Assembly (NCBI GenBank): GCA_905479905.1
Contig: CAJQOK010000177.1
Span: forward strand, 1-6,265
DNA: 6,265 bases
From: an uncultured Aliterella sp.
GTDB lineage: Bacteria > Cyanobacteriota > Cyanobacteriia > Cyanobacteriales > Chroococcidiopsidaceae
Direction of reading: 5' to 3'
Shown one piece after another: positions 1 to 5,700 of the stretch. The notes below the pieces were generated by a model. The model saw nothing but the letters and a program-made list of their open reading frames with translations. It did no database searches and was not told where the DNA came from. Position numbers and translations under genes: made by a program. Within the stretch, counting starts at the first letter, position 1, and the number at the start of each line of letters is the position of its first letter.

Positions 1-240
1 TCTGACGAAGACTATAGTGCTTTTTTTTGGCTTTTCAATTATAATTTTTTCATGGTTCGGCGTGCCTTCTGGTTCGCTCCGCTTTCGCTTCCCTCTCCAG
101 CGCTTTATTAATCTATCAAGCTTCTCGGAAGTTGTCAAGGGGTTTGAGAAAAGAATTTTGTGGAAAACCTTGAAGCTATATTTGGCGGTAGTTTTAGGCA
201 ATAATGATTGATACTATTGTCCTGATGATCAAAGGGAGCT
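1..240. other. Intergenic leader upstream of glyQ
   Basis: I see no convincing gene here; the short open frames have no ribosome binding site or recognisable protein. The left part (about 20-55) is very T-rich. Positions 55-140 are clearly GC-richer than the flanks and include a small hairpin (CTTC-TCG-GAAG, 121-131); this may be a remnant of a dispersed repeat. A -10-like AATAAT lies at 200-205 but has no good -35 at the right distance, so any glyQ promoter here is tentative. AAGGGAG at 232-238 sits just before the glyQ ATG. No T-box leader motif is visible. Confidence 0.6.
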
Positions 241-1113
241 ATGAATTTTCAATCGGTAATTGCAGCACTACATACTTTTTGGGGCGATCGCGGTTGTTTA
301 ATTGCCCAGTCTTACGATATAGAGAAAGGGGCTGGTACGAAAAACCCTCAAACTTTTTTAAGAGCGTTGGGACCGGAGCCTTGGTCGGTTGCTTATGTTG
401 AACCTTGTCGTCGTCCTACGGATGGGCGCTATGGTGAAAATCCTAATCGTTTCCAACACTATTATCAGTATCAAGTTTTAATCAAACCGTCACCGGAGAA
501 CATTCAAGATATTTATCTAGACTCCTTACGGGCTTTAGGTATTGCTCCGGAAGAACATGATGTTCGGTTTGTAGAGGATAACTGGGAAGATGCGACCGTT
601 GGAGCTTGGGGTACGGGGTGGGAGGTTTGGCTTGATGGTATGGAAGTTACTCAATTTACCTACTTTCAGCAGTGTGGAGGCGTTGATTGTCGCCCGGTGT
701 CTGTGGAGATTACTTATGGTTTAGAGAGATTGGCTATGTATCTCCAAGGGGTAGAAGCGATTTCTAAGATCCAATGGACGGATAATCTTAGTTATGGGGA
801 TATCTATTTACAAGGTGAGATAGAGCAATGCGTATATAACTTTGAGGCTGCTAATCCAGAAATGTTGATAAGTTTATTTGGGTTGTACGAGCAGGAAGCG
901 GAACAGCTTACCCAAAGAGGACTGGTTTTACCTAGCTTGGATTATGTTTTGAAGTGTTCTCATACATTTAACCTGTTGGATGCTAGGGGTGTAATTGCTG
1001 TAACGGAACGGACTCGTTATATAGGTAGGATTCGTAATCTAGCTAGGAAAATAGCTAATCTGTATTTGCAGCAGCGTGAAAAGTTAGGATTTCCACTTTT
1101 AAAAAATCTATAG
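241..1113 (+). CDS. glyQ: Glycyl-tRNA synthetase, alpha subunit
   Basis: This is the alpha chain of the bacterial alpha2-beta2 glycyl-tRNA synthetase, a class II enzyme that charges tRNA-Gly with glycine in the cytoplasm. The alpha chain carries the glycine/ATP adenylation site. The 290-residue product is of the usual length for GlyQ. It starts with the typical [19 protein letters not shown], then the conserved GPEPW (44-48), the motif 2 region [18 protein letters not shown] (53-70), the conserved EDNWE (112-116), and the motif 3 segment GLERLAM (160-166). The ATG at 241 fits the family start and has a purine-rich AAGGGAG two bases upstream. The beta subunit gene (glyS) is not in this window; the two genes are often unlinked in cyanobacteria. 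A HIP1 octamer lies within the gene at 284-291. The frame is intact. Confidence 0.97.
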   Translation: MNFQSVIAALHTFWGDRGCLIAQSYDIEKGAGTKNPQTFLRALGPEPWSVAYVEPCRRPTDGRYGENPNRFQHYYQYQVLIKPSPENIQDIYLDSLRALGIAPEEHDVRFVEDNWEDATVGAWGTGWEVWLDGMEVTQFTYFQQCGGVDCRPVSVEITYGLERLAMYLQGVEAISKIQWTDNLSYGDIYLQGEIEQCVYNFEAANPEMLISLFGLYEQEAEQLTQRGLVLPSLDYVLKCSHTFNLLDARGVIAVTERTRYIGRIRNLARKIANLYLQQREKLGFPLLKNL

Positions 1114-1161
1114 CTACTGTATGTTTTTAGAAGGTTGCAAAATCAAAAATCCGGCAGATGT

Positions 1162-1938
1162 ATGAAAAGTGATACTCAATTAAAATCAGACAGACTTGCG
1201 GTTTTAATTGACGCTGATAATGCGACTGCTAGTATAATCGAGGCTTTACTTAAAGAGGTTGCTAAGTACGGTACGGCTCATGTTAAACGAGTTTATGGAG
1301 ATTGGACAAGCACTCACTTAAATAGCTGGAAAGATAAGTTAAATAGGTTTGCTATCCAACCAATTCAACAATTTAGTTATACTTCGGGTAAAAACTCTAC
1401 AGATAGTGCGTTGATTATTGATGCGATGGATTTGCTGTACACGAACAATTTTAATGGTTTTTGTATTGTTTCCAGCGATAGCGATTTTACTAGGTTGGCG
1501 TGTCGGATCCGAGAATCTGGATTGATTGTGTATGGGTTTGGTGAGAAAAAAACTCCTGAACCTTTCCAGAAAGCTTGCGATAAGTTTACTTATACAGAGA
1601 ATTTGGAGGAAACGGAAGATTTAGGAGGTTTAGAGGCCAAGGCTAAAAAAGATCCTCAAAGTAACAATGTAAAAAATAGCTCGGAATTGAAAGAGAATTC
1701 TAAGTTGATTAAGCTTGTAAAAAATGCTTATGAAGCGATCGCAGAAGAAGATGGTTGGGCTAGTTTAGGAGAACTGGGAGGTCAGATTAACAAGCTATCT
1801 TCATCTTGTGATTCGAGAACTTATGGATATAAAAAATTAGGTGAATTGGTTAGAGCTATCGATCTGTTTGAAATTAAGTCTGTACCTCATGAAAACAACC
1901 AAGCAGCTAAAGTCTTATATATTAAGCTAAAAATTTAA
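1162..1938 (+). CDS. NYN (PIN-like) domain nuclease with C-terminal LOTUS/OST-HTH domain
   Basis: This is a predicted cytoplasmic RNA-processing nuclease of 258 residues. Residues about 10-148 form a LabA-like NYN domain: RLAVLIDADNA (11-21), then KNSTDSALIIDAMD (77-90) and VSSDSDF (103-109). The acidic residues expected to hold the catalytic metal are all present: D17, D19, D81, D106 and D108. A polar, Lys/Glu/Asn-rich linker (about 149-179) leads to a LOTUS (OST-HTH) domain at 180-258, recognised by DGWASLGELGGQI and SRTYGYKKLGELVRAIDLFEI; this family binds RNA. The same two-domain order occurs in many bacterial proteins and, in expanded form, in animal MARF1. I chose ATG 1162; an in-frame TTG at 1135 would add nine residues but directly abuts AGAAGG with no spacing. 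The stop overlaps the comEC start by one base. The substrate is unknown. Cyanobacterial LabA, a clock-output protein, shares only the NYN part. Confidence 0.88.
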   Translation: MKSDTQLKSDRLAVLIDADNATASIIEALLKEVAKYGTAHVKRVYGDWTSTHLNSWKDKLNRFAIQPIQQFSYTSGKNSTDSALIIDAMDLLYTNNFNGFCIVSSDSDFTRLACRIRESGLIVYGFGEKKTPEPFQKACDKFTYTENLEETEDLGGLEAKAKKDPQSNNVKNSSELKENSKLIKLVKNAYEAIAEEDGWASLGELGGQINKLSSSCDSRTYGYKKLGELVRAIDLFEIKSVPHENNQAAKVLYIKLKI

Positions 1939-4172
1939 TGAGTCAGACAAATGCTGTAACTCTATGTCTTGCTTATATTATAGGTTTGCTATCTACGTCG
2001 GTTAGCTGGGGTGGTTACGGAATAATTACTATAGGGTTTTTCTTAGGCTGTTTAGTAAAGAACATTTATGGTAGAGAGTCATTTATTAAATGGCGAAAGT
2101 TTAAACCAAGCCTGTTTTTAGTCGCAGGTGTAGTTGGCTTTTTGGCAACGGTGTATTTTCAAATAAGAACTCCGCAACCAGCCGTTAATGATATTAGTCA
2201 GTTTGTTAATAATGGTAAGCAAGTTGTTGTAGTTCGGGGTGAAGTTAGTAGCTTACCTCGTTTAACTCGGAGTCAAAAGGGACAATTTTGGCTAGAAGCG
2301 AAAGAACTTAATCAAGGGGGTAAGGTAATTAAAATTACGGGTAATTTGTATGTAACTGTACCTTTGTTGCAGTCAACGGCTTTATATCCGAGACAGGCGA
2401 TCGCAATTAGAGGTATTTTATATAAGCCAAAACCTGCAACTAACCCCGGTGGCTTTGACTTTAAACGCTTTTTGCAACAACAAAGTACCTTTGCTGGTAT
2501 GAACGGTATGCAGGTGAGTTTTACGCCTGGCGAACAACCAAAATGGGGATTGTGGCAAGTTAATAAGCATATTGTGCGATCGCAAATTCGTTGGCTAGGA
2601 AGCCCTGAAGGGCAACTTGTAAGTTCAATGGTCTTAGGTAGCAAGGCTGTAGATTTACCCTACGACATTAAAGACTTATTTGTACGAGTTGGATTAGCTC
2701 ACGCTTTAGCGGCTTCGGGGTTTCAAACTGCTTTGATTCTTGGCCTAGTAATAGCTTTGAGTAAAGGGTTTTCTCCAAAATGGCAATTTAGCTGTGGTGC
2801 AGTAGCGTTATTTGGATTTGTTGGCTTGACTGGTTTGCAGCCTTCGGTACTAAGAGCGGTCATTATGGGTTTTGGTGCATTGATTGGTGTTGCTACGAGC
2901 AGAAAAATTAAGCCTTTGGGATCGCTACTCGTAGCTGCAACGCTTTTACTATTATGGAATCCTTTGTGGATTTGGGACTTAGGTTTTGAATTAAGCTTTC
3001 TGGCAACACTTGGATTAGTTGTTACTGTACCACCGCTAGTTGCAAAGTTGGATTGGATGCCAAATGCGATCGCAACTTTAATTGCTATTCCCTTAGCAGC
3101 GATGTTGTGGACTTTACCATTACAGCTTTACATTTTTGGGGTAATTCCGCCTTATAGCTTGGTAGTCAATATTCTGACAATACCGTTAATCTCAATTATT
3201 AGTATTGGGGGAATTTTCAGCGCGATCGCTGCTTTAATTTGGTCTACGGCTGGAAGTGCGATCGCCTGGTTGTTATACTACCCTACTTATACATTAATTT
3301 GGCTAGTACAATTTTTCTATCAGTTGCCGGGAAACTCTCTAGCTACAGGCAAAATAGCGCTTTGGCAACTATTAGCAGTTTATGGATTAATGAGTTTAGT
3401 TTGGTTTTTACCTTGGTTACATAAACGTTGGTGGCTGGTTGGGGTGGTAATGGTTAGTTTGGTATTATTGCCAATTTGGTATTCAGCTACAGATTTTCGT
3501 GTCACGGTTCTAGCAGATAAAGTAGAGCCAGTAATAGTAGTTCAAGATCGAGGTAAGGTTTTGCTGGTTAATAGTGGAAATGTTACCAGCGCCCGTTTTA
3601 CAGTTTTACCTTTTTTGCAACAGCAAGGGATTAATTCTATTGATTGGGCGATTTCTACAAATACCCTTAAAGATAATGATGGCTGGATGGAGATTTTGGC
3701 GCAAATGCCTGTTAAAAGCTTTTACAGCATCGGTGAAGATAAAAAAATCCGAAGTCTTAACAGTGGAAGCTATAAAGTATTAGTTGCTGGAGAGAAAGTA
3801 GTAGCAGGTTCAACACAGATTGAGTTGACAGATGATCGCATACCTTTATGGCAGTTACAGATTCAAAATCAAAAATGGTTATTGGTGGGCAATACGCAGC
3901 TAAGTAACAAAAAAATTCAAGTTACAAGTCAAAATATACCTTCTGTTCGAGTTCTACTGTTCGCAAAAACCCTTGATGCAGATTTAGTTGCAGCAATAAA
4001 GCCAGAAGTTGCGATCGCTTATTCTCAATATACTGTCTCAAATACGGCTGGCTTTAAAAAAATTAAAACAAAGATATTTTTGACTGGACGTGATGGTGCT
4101 ATTCAATGGACACCCAATAACAAATTTGAGTCAACGATAGAAACTGTTGAAAATAATGCGTCTTTATTATAA
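1938..4172 (+). CDS. comEC: ComEC/Rec2-family DNA uptake channel with degenerate C-terminal MBL-like domain
   Basis: ComEC is the inner-membrane channel through which one strand of transforming DNA enters the cell in natural competence. The 744-residue product is close to family length. It has N-terminal membrane segments (about 7-40 and 57-75), a DUF4131-like soluble domain (about 85-200, with PATNPGGFDFKRFLQQQ at 166-182), and the Competence-domain membrane core (about 225-515, many hydrophobic segments, with AHALAASGFQTALI at 254-267). The C-terminal region (520-720) corresponds to the metallo-beta-lactamase-like domain of other ComEC proteins, but the DVGQGD and HxHxDH zinc motifs are absent; the matching stretches read VLADKVEPVIVV and DWAISTNTLKDNDG. 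Core SGxH is also SGFQ. I believe this degeneration is common in cyanobacterial ComEC, but cannot check it here. No Shine-Dalgarno is visible; the start ATG overlaps the upstream TAA (TAATG), suggesting termination-reinitiation. Four HIP1 sites lie in the membrane core or just before it. Confidence 0.92.
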   Translation: MSQTNAVTLCLAYIIGLLSTSVSWGGYGIITIGFFLGCLVKNIYGRESFIKWRKFKPSLFLVAGVVGFLATVYFQIRTPQPAVNDISQFVNNGKQVVVVRGEVSSLPRLTRSQKGQFWLEAKELNQGGKVIKITGNLYVTVPLLQSTALYPRQAIAIRGILYKPKPATNPGGFDFKRFLQQQSTFAGMNGMQVSFTPGEQPKWGLWQVNKHIVRSQIRWLGSPEGQLVSSMVLGSKAVDLPYDIKDLFVRVGLAHALAASGFQTALILGLVIALSKGFSPKWQFSCGAVALFGFVGLTGLQPSVLRAVIMGFGALIGVATSRKIKPLGSLLVAATLLLLWNPLWIWDLGFELSFLATLGLVVTVPPLVAKLDWMPNAIATLIAIPLAAMLWTLPLQLYIFGVIPPYSLVVNILTIPLISIISIGGIFSAIAALIWSTAGSAIAWLLYYPTYTLIWLVQFFYQLPGNSLATGKIALWQLLAVYGLMSLVWFLPWLHKRWWLVGVVMVSLVLLPIWYSATDFRVTVLADKVEPVIVVQDRGKVLLVNSGNVTSARFTVLPFLQQQGINSIDWAISTNTLKDNDGWMEILAQMPVKSFYSIGEDKKIRSLNSGSYKVLVAGEKVVAGSTQIELTDDRIPLWQLQIQNQKWLLVGNTQLSNKKIQVTSQNIPSVRVLLFAKTLDADLVAAIKPEVAIAYSQYTVSNTAGFKKIKTKIFLTGRDGAIQWTPNNKFESTIETVENNASLL

Positions 4173-4173
4173 A
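4147..4173 (+). promoter_or_regulatory. Possible promoter for tRNA-Ser inside the end of comEC
   Basis: TTGAAA (4147-4152) and TATAAA (4168-4173) are separated by 15 bp, shorter than ideal. They lie about 40 bp upstream of the tRNA, overlapping the last comEC codons. An alternative -10-like TATAGT is at 4179-4184 without a good -35. AT-rich DNA throws up such matches by chance, so this is a weak call. Confidence 0.2.
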
Positions 4174-4213
4174 AATGCTATAGTGATTAACTGCAACAGT
4201 TTTGTTGTCTTTT

Positions 4214-4298
4214 GGAGAGGTGGCAGAGTGGTCGAATGCGGCGCACTCGAAATGCGCTATGGTGCAAGCCATCGTGGGTTCAAATCCCACCCTCTCCG
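4214..4298 (+). tRNA. tRNA-Ser (anticodon CGA)
   Basis: This is a complete class II serine tRNA of 85 nt, without an encoded CCA, that reads UCG codons. The acceptor stem GGAGAGG (4214-4220) pairs with CCTCTCC (4291-4297), followed by the G discriminator base characteristic of tRNA-Ser (4298). The anticodon stem is GCGCA/TGCGC (4241-4245/4253-4257) around the loop CTCGAAA, placing anticodon CGA at 4248-4250. The long variable arm (about 4258-4273) has an ATGG/CCAT stem. The T arm is GTGGG-TTCAAAT-CCCAC (4274-4290). The gene lies 158 bp upstream of an integrase, and the 3' half of tRNA genes is a common integration target, so its 3' end is a candidate attachment site. Confidence 0.97.
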
Positions 4299-4326
4299 TT
4301 GAGAATCAAGTCTACAAGCGGTTTCT

Positions 4327-4450
4327 GAGTATTTAATTATTAAACACTGGCTTACATTGTTTGAATAAATACTTAAAAGTATTTAAGTGCAACTTGCATT
4401 TTAAGTATGAAGTGAGTATGATAAATGAACGTAACGCATTAATCATACTC
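4327..4450. repeat. Cluster of six RAGTATKW octamers between tRNA-Ser and integrase
   Basis: Six copies of one octamer, RAGTATKW, occur within 124 bp. On the + strand: GAGTATTT (4327-4334), AAGTATTT (4377-4384), AAGTATGA (4403-4410) and GAGTATGA (4414-4421). On the - strand: the complements at 4367-4374 and 4443-4450. Several are about one helical turn apart: 4367 and 4377 form an inverted pair with a 2-bp gap (10-bp offset), and 4403 and 4414 are direct repeats offset by 11 bp. The same stretch also holds TTTAAT-T-ATTAAA (4332-4344). These could be arm-type integrase sites, excisionase sites or operator sites; nothing in the sequence says which. Confidence 0.5.
4394..4422 (+). promoter_or_regulatory. 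Putative sigma70-type promoter of the integrase gene
   Basis: The -35 TTGCAT (4394-4399) and the -10 TATGAT (4417-4422) are separated by exactly 17 bp, and each is close to consensus. Transcription would begin near 4429, giving an untranslated leader of about 27 nt before the ATG at 4456. The -10 box lies inside the left arm of the palindrome at 4413-4451, so a protein bound there would block polymerase. Confidence 0.5.
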
Positions 4451-4451
4451 A
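4413..4451. repeat. 39-bp imperfect palindrome over the integrase -10 region (operator-like)
   Basis: TGAGTATGAT (4413-4422) is perfectly inverted as ATCATACTCA (4442-4451). After one A/A mismatch, AATG (4424-4427) pairs with CATT (4437-4440), leaving a 9-base centre. The left arm contains the -10 box and the right arm ends four bases before the integrase start codon. Because the left arm is mostly upstream of the expected transcription start, it should act as DNA rather than as an RNA hairpin. Binding by a dimeric repressor or by the integrase itself is my inference. Confidence 0.55.
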
Positions 4452-4455
4452 TTTT

Positions 4456-5649
4456 ATGTACAGCAAGACTCCTACGGGTAAAAATAGCAAAGGAACTCCA
4501 TCAATAGAATCTTTCCAAGGCAGACTTAGAATTCGATTTAGAGTTAGTGGACAGCAAAAAGCCTTTGCCCTTGGCTTGGCTGATACTTCAGAAAATAGAT
4601 TAAGGGGAGAAGCGATCGCACGTCAGATGCACTTAGATATGCTGTCTGATAATTTCGATGGTACTTTAAACAAATACAAGCCTCATGCCCATTTAACAAT
4701 AATCGAGTCATTCAAGCCTAAACAGGAATTAGATTTATTGAGCTTGTGGGAAAAATACACCGAATTCCGTTCCAAGCAAGTAGAAGCAACTACCCTAGCT
4801 AAAAACTACGCTAGAGTGGCAAATCATCTGAAAAGATTACCTAGCGTCAATTTGGAAGATGCTGTACTAATTAGAGATTTTTTACTTTCTAGTACCTCTC
4901 CCTACACCACGAAACGAATACTGACACAAATTAACGCTTGTTGCAATTGGGCATTGAAATCGAAATTAACTACAACAAGCCCTTTTAACGAAATGGCCCA
5001 AGAAATAAAATTGACTAAAAACTCAACTGAAGAGATGGATATAGATCCTTTTTCCAAGCAGGAGAGAGAGGTAGTTATTGAAGCTTTCCAAAGTCATCCT
5101 AAATACAATTGTTATGCTCCTTTTGTTCAGTTTTTATTTTTAACAGGTTGTCGGACTTCTGAGGCAATTGGGTTGAAGTGGAAACATATAAATGTTGATT
5201 GCTCTAAAATTACTTTTTGCGAGGCAGTAGTGAGCGTTCCTAGCGGTAGAATCCGCAAGGGTTTAAAGAACCAAGATAAGCGAGTGTTTCCATGCAATAA
5301 GCAGTTGCAGTCTTTCTTGCTTTCTATAAAGACTGATGCACATGATGAAAATTCCCCGGTATTTACATCGATGAAGGGAAATGAAGTCAATATCTGTACT
5401 TTTTATAGTGTTTGGCACGGAGGCAAGCATTATGAAAAGCAATATGTAGGGGTAGTAGAGCAACTTGCGACTGATGGGAAAATAGATCATTATCGTCCTC
5501 AGTACCAAACACGCCATACTTTTATTACCCTTTGCATTGATGCGGGTATTGACGCGAAAGACGTTTCTAGATGGGTAGGTAATAGTCCAGAAGTTATTTA
5601 TCGACACTACGCCGGAAACAAGCGCGATCTGCAAGTTCCTGAAATTTAA
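4456..5649 (+). CDS. Tyrosine recombinase / phage-type integrase
   Basis: This is a site-specific DNA recombinase of 397 residues, intact. The N-terminal part (about 15-75) resembles an integrase arm-type DNA-binding domain (RLRIRFRVSGQQKAFALGL, 23-41). A SAM-like core-binding domain spans about 92-185, and the catalytic domain about 195-390. Visible catalytic residues are R233 in FLTGCRTSEAIGLKW, a candidate beta-hairpin Lys in 268-275, R353 and H354 in YQTRHTFIT, and the probable nucleophile Y385 in YRHYAG. The usual HxxR histidine is Y350, and the H/W position of the LGH motif is N376 (WVGNS). It follows tRNA-Ser in the same direction and is followed by a terminator, with no excisionase or cargo gene visible. 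The ATG at 4456 lacks a clear ribosome binding site. A HIP1 site inside (4612-4619) suggests long residence in cyanobacteria. It could be an island integrase, a relic, or a recombinase with a programmed role. Confidence 0.93.
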   Translation: MYSKTPTGKNSKGTPSIESFQGRLRIRFRVSGQQKAFALGLADTSENRLRGEAIARQMHLDMLSDNFDGTLNKYKPHAHLTIIESFKPKQELDLLSLWEKYTEFRSKQVEATTLAKNYARVANHLKRLPSVNLEDAVLIRDFLLSSTSPYTTKRILTQINACCNWALKSKLTTTSPFNEMAQEIKLTKNSTEEMDIDPFSKQEREVVIEAFQSHPKYNCYAPFVQFLFLTGCRTSEAIGLKWKHINVDCSKITFCEAVVSVPSGRIRKGLKNQDKRVFPCNKQLQSFLLSIKTDAHDENSPVFTSMKGNEVNICTFYSVWHGGKHYEKQYVGVVEQLATDGKIDHYRPQYQTRHTFITLCIDAGIDAKDVSRWVGNSPEVIYRHYAGNKRDLQVPEI

Positions 5650-5673
5650 ATTAATTGCCTGACGTGCCGAACT

Positions 5674-5700
5674 ACTCCCCCATCGATGGGGGAGTTTTTT
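5674..5700 (+). terminator. Rho-independent terminator of the integrase gene
   Basis: The sequence ACTCCCCC-ATCGAT-GGGGGAGT is a perfect 22-bp palindrome (5674-5695) followed directly by a run of T (5695-5700), 24 bp after the integrase stop. On the opposite strand the hairpin is followed only by TAGTTCGG, so it should end transcription from the left much better than from the right. Its T-run overlaps the stop codon of the convergent gene. Confidence 0.9.

Noticed and set aside
17..211. Open frame of 64 residues upstream of glyQ
   Set aside because: It has no ATG start, no ribosome binding site and no recognisable domain, and it spans a T-rich stretch and a composition change.
100..240. T-box riboswitch ahead of glyQ
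   Set aside because: No T-box sequence or antiterminator/terminator pair is visible, and T-boxes are not expected in cyanobacteria.
2312..2644. 110-residue minus-strand frame inside comEC
   Set aside because: It is the antisense shadow of a well-supported gene, with an implausible Cys/Pro-rich product.
4099..4290. 63-residue minus-strand frame across the tRNA
   Set aside because: The MGFEPTMACTIAH-type start is the well-known spurious translation of the complement of a tRNA gene.
4299..4455. CRISPR-like array
   Set aside because: The repeated unit is only 8 bp, occurs in both orientations and has irregular spacing, so it is not a repeat-spacer structure.
5263..5634. 123-residue minus-strand frame inside the integrase
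   Set aside because: It lies wholly opposite the catalytic domain of an intact integrase and has no recognisable features.
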